From Caldovatus sediminis (GTDB lineage Bacteria; Pseudomonadota; Alphaproteobacteria; Acetobacterales; Acetobacteraceae), in the NCBI RefSeq assembly GCF_014644455.1, contig NZ_BMKS01000011.1, forward strand, positions 1 to 64,000: a stretch of 64,000 bases of DNA. Direction: 5' to 3'. Under the pieces are notes generated by a model. It was not told where the DNA came from, did no database searches, and saw only the letters and a list, made by a program, of their open reading frames with translations. Of this stretch, positions 17,772-24,814 are shown piece after piece. The translations under genes were made by a program, and so were the position numbers. Positions within the stretch are counted from its first letter, which is position 1; the number at the start of each line of letters is the position of its first letter.

Positions 17772-18400
17772 CACGTTCCTCCAGACGCATCCGATTCGGT
17801 GGGGCCCAGTGGTATCGCCGATCCCGGCGCCCCCTCGCGGGTCGTGCCCGCCGTTCAAAACGTTACTCGGCGACGCCCAATCGCACAAGATGAACACATT
17901 CCTAACAAGAGTGCTGCCGCGGTAACCAAACCGAGAGGCGATATCACTCGTGAATTTTCGAACGGGGCTTCTAACTTTTGTTATTAACTTTTGTTGGGGT
18001 GCGCCGCGCGGCTTCCGGCCCGCTCGTGCCTTTGTGGCCGAGGATCACGCAGCGACCTGGAAACGCCGGCACGACGCTGACCCCGTGCCCTCCCCGGACG
18101 CGCCGGTGGCGGAGTGTCCCCCGCGAGCGCGCTGACGCCGGCAATGGACATCGCCATCCCCGCGACCTCCTCCGGCTCGAGGAACCGCGTCGCGGTCCCG
18201 TCAGGCAGCCGGAACGGGCGACGCCCCCCTGTCCTTCGCGCCGCTGCCGCACGAGTGGCCATGCGCATCTTGCGGGACGGCGCGCCCTCCTCGTCGCGGC
18301 AGCGCGGTTCTCGCCGGCCGGCATGCCAGCGGACGGGCCGGCCCGCGCGGTCGAGCGGCGCTCCCCGACGGGGATGGCGCCCATACCGCGATGCCGCGCC
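17772..18400. other. Intergenic region with AT-rich tandem repeat, inside the amyloid locus
   Basis: 629 bp without a supported gene. Between ~17870 and 17995 the GC content falls sharply. The 11-mer TAACTTTTGTT occurs twice, at 17972-17982 and 17985-17995 (period 13), as expected for a promoter or regulator site of the activator gene. On the minus strand, ~18085-18268 has a coding-like stretch (RPFRLPDGTATRFLEPEEVA, then MAMSIAGVSALAG) with no clear start or end. It may be a gene fragment, but I cannot support it as a gene. Confidence 0.4.
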
Positions 18401-18910
18401 TCAGATGCGTTCTGGGTTCCCGGGCAGAAGCTCGAAGCGGGTCGGGCTGATCGTCCCCGACACGTCGATCGCCACCAGGGATTCGCCGAGCCGGAACCAG
18501 GCGAAGCAGGTCGGCCGGCCTTCCTGGATCCTCTCCCAGCTCGAGCAGACCTCGTCGCCCTGAAGGACGAGCCGCCCGCGGTCGGTCGCCGCCTGGCCGT
18601 CCACGCCCACGAGCCGCAGCCGCTGCGAGCCGTCGGCAGCGACGTGCATGGTCAGCCGGCTGCCGTTCGGCAGCCGCCGGTCGAGGGTGTTCCCGAATAC
18701 GAGCTGGCGGAACTCGTCGCCGGAAAGGCGGCGGCCTCCGACCACCTGGGGGACCGGTCGCGACGGGCGGGCCGGTGCGGCGGCGACCGCATCCGGCACC
18801 TCGGATGTGGCGGGCCGGGCGGCCGAAGCCGTGCCCGGCTCCGGCGGCGCGGCGCAGCCGGACGCCGCAAGCGCAAGCGCGCCGCTCAGCCGAAGAAGGA
18901 AACGGTGCAT
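18401..18910 (-). CDS. Lipoprotein of the amyloid locus
   Basis: 169 aa. The N-terminus is a lipoprotein signal (FLLRLSGALALAASGCAAP; Cys19 is the lipidation site), followed by an Ala/Pro-rich linker to ~57. A compact domain follows (LSGDEFRQLVFGNTLDRRL, PNGSRLTMHVAADGSQRLRL, VCSSWERIQEGRPTCFAWF) with two Cys that could pair. A similar NG...dG...C..W layout is seen in small periplasmic proteins of unknown function. It is the last gene of the minus-strand run starting at the amyloid gene, so it may anchor or assist assembly in the periplasm. No precise role can be assigned. Confidence 0.7.
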   Translation of the reverse strand: MHRFLLRLSGALALAASGCAAPPEPGTASAARPATSEVPDAVAAAPARPSRPVPQVVGGRRLSGDEFRQLVFGNTLDRRLPNGSRLTMHVAADGSQRLRLVGVDGQAATDRGRLVLQGDEVCSSWERIQEGRPTCFAWFRLGESLVAIDVSGTISPTRFELLPGNPERI

Positions 18911-18931
18911 GGCCTCATTGGTCTCCTGGGG

Positions 18932-19318
18932 TCATCGCAGCACGCGGGAGGTCGAGCTCACGACGCCGTCCCGGGGCGGAAGCGGCTGCGGCGGGCGACC
19001 GATCTCGTCCCAGAAGCGGACGCGCGCGTTCACGCCGGACGGCGCGACCTGGTTCGGCGCGTCCTGCCCGCCGCGCATGCGCCCGAGCATCGCGGGCGCC
19101 AGGGGCTCCAGCCCCTCGAAGGCATCCGGGGCCGCGCGGCCGGCCCAGGCGGGGGCCAGGACCGGGACAGCCGCGTCCGGCGAGACGGAGACGCGGATGG
19201 GGAGCAGAGCGCGGGGCGCCTCCTCCGCACGCAGGGCACCGCCCGCGCCGCCGAGGGGAAGACCCAGCGCCAGCGCGGCGCCGAGCCCAAGAAGGCGAAG
19301 GGACCGTCCGACTCTCAT
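18932..19318 (-). CDS. Small exported protein with Gly-Gly motif
   Basis: 128 aa. The start overlaps the stop of the preceding gene (ATGA). A signal peptide is clear (LLGLGAALALGLPLGGAGGA). The middle contains LAPAMLGRMRGGQ (73-85), a Leu-rich run before a Gly-Gly that resembles the double-glycine sites cut by C39 peptidases. The C-terminus is short and Pro-rich (EIGRPPQPLPPRDG). The gene lies two places downstream of the C39-type peptidase, so it may be a substrate or minor subunit. I know no named family. Confidence 0.65.
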   Translation of the reverse strand: MRVGRSLRLLGLGAALALGLPLGGAGGALRAEEAPRALLPIRVSVSPDAAVPVLAPAWAGRAAPDAFEGLEPLAPAMLGRMRGGQDAPNQVAPSGVNARVRFWDEIGRPPQPLPPRDGVVSSTSRVLR

Positions 19319-19947
19319 CGTCCGAATCTCGACCGGGCCATGAGGGCACTCTCGAGCGCGAGCCGTGCCGCCGTGTTGTTCAGTAGCGACCGCATGCCGG
19401 CGATGTCGAGTGTCACGTTGGTGGTAACGCCGATGGCCTGCCCGTTCGCGCGGTTCTGCACGACGCCGACGATGCCGCCGCCTCCGACCGTGGTCCCGAT
19501 CCGGGTTGCGCCGCCGTTGAGGACGCTCTCGACGACGATCGGGCTCGCGGCGGAAAGCGGCACCCTGCTGGTCCGGCCCTGCGCGTCGGTGACCGTCAGG
19601 TCGGGCGCCGGTCCCGCGCCGATGACGGTGGTGGGCAGGACGACCCGCTGCACCAGGTCGGCGCCGAGGCGCGCCTCGGTCTCGAAGCCGAACGCGACCG
19701 AGATCCCGTTCGGCAGCCGGAAGCCCGCGCGCATCGCGCCCAGGGCCTCGTCCGGCAGCGGATCGGCGCCGAGGGCGAGCGCCTGTGCCGCGGGGCCGAC
19801 GCGCACCCCGAGCGCGTGCGCGTAGGCGGCGACGAGATCCCGGCCCGGCTCTCCCGCTTCCGCCCGATCGGCGGCGCGGGCCGGGCCGGGAAGCAGGCAG
19901 AGCCCCAGGGCCAGTGCGGAGACGCTGCGAAGGAGGGGGCCGTGCAT
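19315..19947 (-). CDS. Exported Fap-associated-type protein
   Basis: 210 aa with a signal peptide (VSALALGLCLLPGPARA, cut near residue 25). Residues 64-76 read LPDEALGAMRAGF, close to the Gly-Gly-like motif in the next gene. A beta-rich section follows (LPNGISVAFGFETEARLG), and the C-terminal third has GIVGVVQNRANGQAI and VTTNVTLDIAGM (159-185). That Q-N-x-x-N-x-Q-x-I then T-N-V-x-L-D-I pattern is the kind seen in accessory proteins of Fap clusters. It lies 19 nt downstream of the peptidase stop and couples to the next gene by ATGA. Likely a periplasmic or surface assembly factor; family name uncertain. Confidence 0.65.
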   Translation of the reverse strand: MHGPLLRSVSALALGLCLLPGPARAADRAEAGEPGRDLVAAYAHALGVRVGPAAQALALGADPLPDEALGAMRAGFRLPNGISVAFGFETEARLGADLVQRVVLPTTVIGAGPAPDLTVTDAQGRTSRVPLSAASPIVVESVLNGGATRIGTTVGGGGIVGVVQNRANGQAIGVTTNVTLDIAGMRSLLNNTAARLALESALMARSRFGR

Positions 19948-19966
19948 CGGTTGTCTCCCTGCGCGC

Positions 19967-20734
19967 TCAGAAGAACCACCGCGTCGGCGGCTCGCCGCCG
20001 TTGAGGAGGATCGGCGAAGGCATGCCGAGCCCGTGGAGACCGCGATCCATCGCCTCGCGGACCAGCGATCCGGGCGCCCGCGGCCGCACGTTCCAGTCCT
20101 CGCCGAGGTTGAAGCTCGCCTGGGCGATCTCGGGGTGGTCGAGGATCACGAACAGCACGCCGCTCCACGCCTCCTCGAAGCGGACGCGCGGCATGGTGCG
20201 GGTACCGAGGTTGGGGTCGGCGATCAGGACGCGGTCCTCCGACAATCCCCGCACGACGACGAAATGGCGATAGCCGTTGTTGTCGATCAGGGCGATTCCC
20301 GGGATGCGCGCCTGCGCGAGCCGCGCCAGGGGCAGGCGGTAGCCGTTCGACCGCAGGCCGCGCCGCGCCAGGTAGTCGCGCATGTCGAGGAGCGAGAAGC
20401 CGGCGCTGCGGATCCGCTCGGCGTCGCCGTGCGTCATCATGTCGCGCAGCACCTCCTCCTCCGACGTCGGCATCCCGTAGTGGTACGTGAGCAGGGTCGC
20501 GAGCGCCGCCGAGCCGCAGGAGTAGTCGAAACGCTGCCGGACCGTGCGGGCGAACCGGCGCGAGCGGAAATCCTGCACCGGCAGCGTCAGGCTGGCGCCG
20601 CCGGTGGCGGTCTCGGTCAGCGCCACGCGCCCCGGCGCCGCCGCGCCGTCGCGCCCCGGCACGTCCGTGGCGCATCCGGCGAGCAGCGCCGCGGCAACGA
20701 CCGCGACCCGGGCCATGGACCGGTGCTTCGACAT
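19967..20734 (-). CDS. C39-type peptidase lipoprotein (FapD-like)
   Basis: 255 aa. The N-terminal lipobox is VVAAALLAGC (Cys21). The C39 peptidase fold is complete: oxyanion Gln67, Cys73 in QRFDYSCGSAALATLLTYH, His157 in NNGYRHFVVVRG and Asp173 in VLIADPNLG. In Pseudomonas Fap clusters FapD is a C39-type peptidase required for fibre export. Here the catalytic residues are all present, so it could cleave. Its neighbours carry Gly-Gly-like motifs that such enzymes recognise. The gene starts 6 nt after the stop of the small companion gene. An internal ATG at 20716 is a possible alternative start. Confidence 0.85.
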   Translation of the reverse strand: MSKHRSMARVAVVAAALLAGCATDVPGRDGAAAPGRVALTETATGGASLTLPVQDFRSRRFARTVRQRFDYSCGSAALATLLTYHYGMPTSEEEVLRDMMTHGDAERIRSAGFSLLDMRDYLARRGLRSNGYRLPLARLAQARIPGIALIDNNGYRHFVVVRGLSEDRVLIADPNLGTRTMPRVRFEEAWSGVLFVILDHPEIAQASFNLGEDWNVRPRAPGSLVREAMDRGLHGLGMPSPILLNGGEPPTRWFF

Positions 20735-20740
20735 GCGGCT

Positions 20741-21076
20741 TCAGCGCAGGGTGATGTTGATCGCGGTCGCGGCCTGGAAGACGGAGTTGTTGCCGGTGTT
20801 CTGGAAGACGGTCGTGACGCCCGCCGTGCCGTTGAGCGAGCCCGTGATGGTGTTGTTGCCGGTGACGCTGTTCGCGCCGACCTGGTTGTCCCGGAGCAGG
20901 GCGACGTTCGCGCCCTCGGGGCCGAGTCCGGCGCGCCCGGAGGCGCGCGCGAGCTCGGCGGCGTCCATCGGTGCGACGCCGGCGAAAGCCTCGCCGATGC
21001 CCTGCGGCTCGGAAGCGTCGGCGGCGCGGACGAGGGCGAGGGCGCCGAAGGCAAGCGCGAGCAGGCCGTACTTCAT
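20741..21076 (-). CDS. Small secreted amyloid-companion protein
   Basis: 111 aa from the ATG at 21076 (MKYGLLALAFGALALVRAAD), with a signal peptide of ~20 residues. The C-terminal half is Asn/Thr/Gly-rich: VGANSVTGNNTITGSLNG, then TTVFQNTGNNSVFQAAT, ending INITLR. This looks like one beta-strand repeat of an amyloid-type protein with an aliphatic beta C-terminus. It could be a nucleator or minor subunit that caps or seeds fibres of the large repeat protein upstream. The upstream ORF extension to 21577 overlaps the amyloid gene and is rejected. Between the two genes lies a strong hairpin. Confidence 0.75.
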   Translation of the reverse strand: MKYGLLALAFGALALVRAADASEPQGIGEAFAGVAPMDAAELARASGRAGLGPEGANVALLRDNQVGANSVTGNNTITGSLNGTAGVTTVFQNTGNNSVFQAATAINITLR

Positions 21077-21135
21077 GGTGCGCAGTCCTTGCGTTCCCTG
21101 GCGGAGTCGCGACACGTGGCGGGTGTTCCAGAGCA

Positions 21136-21159
21136 CGCCGGCGGCCGAGGCCGCCGGCG
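21136..21159. terminator. Strong hairpin after the amyloid gene
   Basis: A perfect 11-bp inverted repeat, CGCCGGCGGCC-GA-GGCCGCCGGCG, 13 nt after the amyloid stop and 60 nt before the next start. There is no T-tract on the minus strand. It is better explained as a partial terminator or an mRNA-stabilising 3' hairpin that would raise the amyloid gene's level over the downstream export genes. Confidence 0.55.
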
Positions 21160-21171
21160 CCTCGGGACGTG

Positions 21172-22173
21172 TCAGCGGTTGTAGATGGCGCCGACCGCCA
21201 CCGCGTTCTGCATCAGGCTGTTGGCGCCCGCATTCTGCGAGACCTGCGCCACGCCGGTGAGACCGTTGAAGGAGTTGGACATCCCGGCCTGGGCCGAGCC
21301 CCAGCTGGCGGTCGCGGCGTTGCCCCAGACGGCGCCGACATTGCCCGCCGCCGCGATCGTCGTGGAGAGATCCTCGGCCGCGCAGTTGCAGTAGGTGATC
21401 GCCGAGAGGGCGGTCGCGTTCTGCTGCAGGCTGTTCGCGCCGACGTTCTGGTTGACGTTGGCCGAGCCGGTGAAGCCGTTGAACGAGTTGGACATGCTGG
21501 CCGCGCTCTGGTGGCCGTGGTCGGCGGACAGGTTCCCCGAGCCGGTCACGATGCCGGCGTTCCCGGCGATCGCCCACGCGTCGCGGTCCTGCTGCCGCCC
21601 GCGGACGTTGTCCACCATCGCGACCGCCGTCGCGTTCTGCTGCAGGCTGTTCGCGCCCGCGTTCTGGTTGGCCTGCGCGATGCCCGTCGAGGAGTTGAAG
21701 GAGCCGTCCATCGACGCGCTCGCCGAGCTGCCCATGTTGCTGCTGGTGTTGCCGATCACGCCGCCGGCGTTGACCGCCACCGCATTGGCGTTGGCCTCGC
21801 CCGTGCTGCCTTGGTGCGGCGATCCCGGGGGAGCGATCACGCAGTCGCAGCCCTCGACATAGGCGACGGCGACCGCGTTCTGCTGCTGGCTATTCGCGCC
21901 GGCGTTCTGGTTCGCGTTGGCGACGCCGCGCAGGTTGCCGAAGCTGCCGCTCATGGACACGCGGTTGCTCTGGAAGTGGCCGGTGGCCGAGCTGTTGTTC
22001 TCGGTCGAGCCGAGGTTCACCGCGAGGGCCGCCGCGTAGTAGTCCTCGACGGTCGTCGGGACGTGGGGGGACGGATTGCCATGGCCATGGCCGCCGCCAT
22101 GGCCCCCGCCGCTGGCGAAGGCCGTGCCGCCGAGGGCGATGACGCCGACCGAGGCGAGGAGAAGCGCACGCAT
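21172..22173 (-). CDS. Gln/Asn-rich repeat protein, functional-amyloid subunit (FapB/FapC-like)
   Basis: 333 aa from the ATG at 22173, with AAGGGG 8 nt upstream. A signal peptide (cut after ~Ala20) is followed by a Gly/His-rich stretch (21-32). Four repeats follow, about 72 residues apart, each with the core NQNAGANSLQQNATAVA or a close variant (88-104, 169-185, 241-257, 313-329). Each core is preceded by an SFN..TG turn and separated by Ala/Gly linkers. The core matches the N-x-A-x-G-x-N-x-x-Q-Q-N pattern of Fap amyloid repeats. Two linkers carry a C-x-C pair (109/111 and 262/264). The gene is first behind a sigma-54-type promoter and is followed by a hairpin, as expected for an abundant structural subunit. 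Probably the main surface fibre protein. Confidence 0.85.
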   Translation of the reverse strand: MRALLLASVGVIALGGTAFASGGGHGGGHGHGNPSPHVPTTVEDYYAAALAVNLGSTENNSSATGHFQSNRVSMSGSFGNLRGVANANQNAGANSQQQNAVAVAYVEGCDCVIAPPGSPHQGSTGEANANAVAVNAGGVIGNTSSNMGSSASASMDGSFNSSTGIAQANQNAGANSLQQNATAVAMVDNVRGRQQDRDAWAIAGNAGIVTGSGNLSADHGHQSAASMSNSFNGFTGSANVNQNVGANSLQQNATALSAITYCNCAAEDLSTTIAAAGNVGAVWGNAATASWGSAQAGMSNSFNGLTGVAQVSQNAGANSLMQNAVAVGAIYNR

Positions 22174-22312
22174 GTATCGAACCCCTTGGTGTTGCGGTTT
22201 CCGGGCGGCCGATCGCCACCGCGCATCGACCGTCGCTGCCAGTGCGGCGGGGGAGACCGGAGGCATGGCGACGTCGCTCCCGCCCCACGCGCCTGACGCG
22301 CGCCTCCGGAAC

Positions 22313-22328
22313 AGCAACGGCCATGCCA
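22313..22328 (-). promoter_or_regulatory. Sigma-54 (-24/-12) promoter of the amyloid operon
   Basis: On the minus strand the sequence is TGGCATGGCCGTTGCT. It has the invariant GG and GC with exactly 10 bp between them, and it differs from the TGGCAC-N5-TTGC consensus at one base. The predicted start is near 22302, giving a ~130-nt leader before the amyloid ATG. The sigma-54 activator in the same locus supports it. Confidence 0.75.
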
Positions 22329-22492
22329 GCCCCCGCGCTCACGGCCGGCGGTCGCCGCAAAGCCGCCGCCTTCCTCGGGTTCACGATGCCGTGCGCAACC
22401 TGCGCGTCCATTAGGTATGCGGCTTTGAAATCGTCGCGGGCGGATCCGCCGGCCGAGGACGAGACGGTTTACGTATCGTTAACAGGACCGGT

Positions 22493-22508
22493 GACACGCG
22501 CGCGTGTC
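22493..22508. promoter_or_regulatory. Perfect 16-bp palindrome, candidate enhancer site
   Basis: GACACGCGCGCGTGTC is a perfect palindrome about 200 bp upstream of the predicted sigma-54 start. That is a normal distance for the upstream site bound by a sigma-54 activator with a Fis-type HTH. I see no second copy in the window. Confidence 0.5.
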
Positions 22509-22509
22509 G

Positions 22510-22809
22510 CGATGCTGCGCGGCGGGGATCGGCAGCCGCATGCGGCCCCATCCGTGGCGAATGCGGGCCGGCGCGCGCACGCGGGCGATCGCCACAGGGA
22601 CCGAACCGCACCGGGTCCGACGGCGGCTCCGACCGTTGGGGGGATGGAGCGAAGGCGGTGGAAAAGTCGGCGGCTAGAGGCTCAGGAGCGTGCGGTGCCT
22701 CCGGTGCTGCGTGGCGCCAGAGGCACGGCCCGCAAGGGACGGCGATCGGCCCGATCGCCGCGAAGATCGGCCGCACGGCGGAGACGCCGCGCCCGGTACC
22801 GCCGGCGCC
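22510..22809. other. Non-coding region between amyloid locus and ABC operon
   Basis: No supported gene. Open frames on both strands are GC-driven. It carries the far-upstream part of the amyloid control region and the end of the convergent or tandem ABC operon. Confidence 0.35.
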
Positions 22810-23628
22810 TCAACCCCCGCGCCGCCGGCAGAGCGCCCGCGCGGCGGCATCGAGCGCGAAGCCGAGCGCGCCGACCAGCAGCACCAGCGCCGTCAGCTCC
22901 GCATAGGCGAGCCGGTCGCGCGCATCGAGGATGGCGTAGCCGAGGCCCGCCGAGACGCCGAGCATCTCGCAGGGCACCAGCACCACCCACAGAATGCCGA
23001 TGGCCAGGCGCACCCCGGTCAGCACATGGCCGAGCACGCCCGGCAGCACCACGCGCCACAACGTCTCCCGCCGGCTGGCCGCGAGGCTCCGCGCAAGCAT
23101 GATCCAGCGCGGATCGAGCGCGCGCACGCCGGCGGCGGTGTTCAGCATCACCGGCCAGACCGCGGCGAAGCCGAGCAGCACATGCACCGGCGCATCGCCC
23201 ACGCCGAAGGCCATGACCGCGATCGGCATCCAGGACAGCGGCGAGATCATGCGCAGGAACTGGAAGGCCGGCCCCGTCGCCCGCTCGAGCCCGCGCCAGG
23301 CGCCGAGGGCGAGCCCGAGCGGCACGCCGATCAGGAGCGCCGCGCCGAGCCCGACCAGCACGCGGCGCAGGCTGACCCCGGCATGGATCAGCACCTCGCC
23401 CTCCGCGAGCAGCCGCGCGAGGGCCGCGGCCCCCTCCACGGGCCCGAAGGCACGCGCGATGCTGCCCGGCGCGGTCAGCAGCGCGATTCCCGCCCACCAC
23501 AGCAGGACCAGCACGAGAAGCCCCGCGATCCCCGCCCCGGCGCGCGCCGTGGCGGCGCGCCAGCGCGGCGGCAGGGAGGGCCATCGCGCCGCCCCGGCCG
23601 CGGGCGGGGCGAGCACGCTGGCGCTCAT
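22810..23628 (-). CDS. ABC transporter permease, NitT/TauT type
   Basis: 272 aa from the ATG at 23628, which overlaps the stop of the binding-protein gene (ATGA). It has six likely membrane segments and the permease EAA-type loop (ARSLAASRRETLWRVVLPGVL) that contacts the ATPase. The family includes SsuC, TauC and NrtB. It is the last gene of a five-gene operon (AhpD-like, acyl-CoA-dehydrogenase-like, ATPase, binding protein, permease). The substrate is not visible from the sequence. Confidence 0.9.
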   Translation of the reverse strand: MSASVLAPPAAGAARWPSLPPRWRAATARAGAGIAGLLVLVLLWWAGIALLTAPGSIARAFGPVEGAAALARLLAEGEVLIHAGVSLRRVLVGLGAALLIGVPLGLALGAWRGLERATGPAFQFLRMISPLSWMPIAVMAFGVGDAPVHVLLGFAAVWPVMLNTAAGVRALDPRWIMLARSLAASRRETLWRVVLPGVLGHVLTGVRLAIGILWVVLVPCEMLGVSAGLGYAILDARDRLAYAELTALVLLVGALGFALDAAARALCRRRGG

Positions 23629-24800
23629 GGCGCGATCGTCTCCGCGCGGGTGAAGGAGTCCGGCAGGCCGAAGGCGGCCATGCCACCCACCGCCGCCAGC
23701 GCCTGCCGCACCGGCCGCTCCTCCACCAGTTCGGCGGCGGCCGCCGCCGGATCGAGCGCCTCGAGGAAGCCGCGCTCGCCCTCGACCAGCGTGGATCTGA
23801 GCCGCCGGATGAGTTCCTCGGTGTAGCCGGGGAAGGGATAGGGCTGGAAATCGATGCGCGCATCGCGCCATTCCGCATGGCGCAGTGCGCCCGAGGCGAG
23901 GTAGGCGTCGCGGTCCGCCGCATCCGGGGCGAGCACGCGCGCGAGCACCGCCGGGGCATGCGGCGTGTAGCGGTTGGGATCCTCGCGCGAGAGGAGGCGC
24001 GCGGCCTCGGCGCGATTGCCGCGCAGCCAGAGCTGCGCCTTGACGATCGCCGTCACCACGGCCTGCGACCAGGCGGGGCGGGATTCGAGGTCGCGCTGGT
24101 GCATCACGACCACGCAGCAGGCGTGGTTGCGCCAGACATCGCCGGTGAAGCGCAGCACGCGACCGACGCCGAGCGCCTCGGCGGCGGCGACGAATGGCTC
24201 GGCGACGATGTAGCCGGCGATCTGCCGCGCCGCGAGCGCGGGCGGCATGTCGGAGGGCGGCATCACCACGAGGCCCACCTCGTCCGGAGCGAGGCCGCCG
24301 CGGCGGCGGATCACCGGCTTCAGCCCGGCCTCGGCGAGCAGCGCCTGCAGCACGACATTGTGGATCGAATACCAGAAGGGGACGGCCACCGTCCGGCCGC
24401 CGAGATCGGCGACGCGCGCGACATCGGGCGCGACCGCGAGCCCCGATCCGCCGACATGGTTCCAGGCCACCACCTTCAGCGGCACGCGGCTGCCGAAGCG
24501 CGCCCAGACCGCCATCGGCGCCAGCAGATGCACCACCTCCACCTGGCCGGCCACGAAGGCCTCGATCACCTGCGCCCAGGAGCGCAGCAGCGTCGGCTTC
24601 TCGGCGCCGATCCCCTCGGCCTCGAACAGGCCGCGGGCATGGGCGACGAGCAGCGGCGCGGCGTCGGTGATCGGCAGGTAGCCGATGCGCAGCGGCGCCG
24701 CCTGCGCACGCGCCGCGCGCGCGGCCGGCAGCGCGGCGGTTCCGGCGAGCATCGCCGGCAGCCCGAACAGGGCGCGGCGGGAGAAGCAGTGCAGGCACAT
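23625..24800 (-). CDS. ABC transporter substrate-binding protein, NitT/TauT type
   Basis: 391 aa from the ATG at 24800. The N-terminus MCLHCFSRRALFGLPAM has a twin-arginine-like signal and an unusual pair of Cys before it. The mature part begins LRIGYLPITDAAPLLVAHARGLFEAEG, the standard start of NMT1/SsuA-type binding proteins. Later blocks are GGRTVAVPFWYSIHN and GYIVAEPFVAAAEALG. It would bind a small ligand such as a sulfonate, nitrate-like or thiamine-precursor-like compound in the periplasm. Co-transcription with a flavin dehydrogenase suggests an organosulfur or nitrogen source, which is inference. Confidence 0.88.
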   Translation of the reverse strand: MCLHCFSRRALFGLPAMLAGTAALPAARAARAQAAPLRIGYLPITDAAPLLVAHARGLFEAEGIGAEKPTLLRSWAQVIEAFVAGQVEVVHLLAPMAVWARFGSRVPLKVVAWNHVGGSGLAVAPDVARVADLGGRTVAVPFWYSIHNVVLQALLAEAGLKPVIRRRGGLAPDEVGLVVMPPSDMPPALAARQIAGYIVAEPFVAAAEALGVGRVLRFTGDVWRNHACCVVVMHQRDLESRPAWSQAVVTAIVKAQLWLRGNRAEAARLLSREDPNRYTPHAPAVLARVLAPDAADRDAYLASGALRHAEWRDARIDFQPYPFPGYTEELIRRLRSTLVEGERGFLEALDPAAAAAELVEERPVRQALAAVGGMAAFGLPDSFTRAETIAP

Positions 24801-24814
24801 GGCGGGCGGTCCGT

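Noticed and set aside
17772-17897. ATG start of the sigma-54 activator at 17897
   Set aside because: No ribosome site and unlikely N-terminal residues; a TTG at 17771 has GGAGG at proper spacing.
17984-18268. 94-aa minus-strand frame inside the amyloid locus
   Set aside because: The first half looks somewhat coding-like, but the second half is Arg/Pro-rich and there is no ribosome site, so I list it only as a possible fragment.
15115-22328. Curli (Csg) system as the identity of the amyloid locus
   Set aside because: No CsgG-type lipoprotein pore and no Ser-x5-Gln-x4-Asn-x5-Gln curlin repeats; the C39 protein and coiled-coil barrel fit Fap instead.
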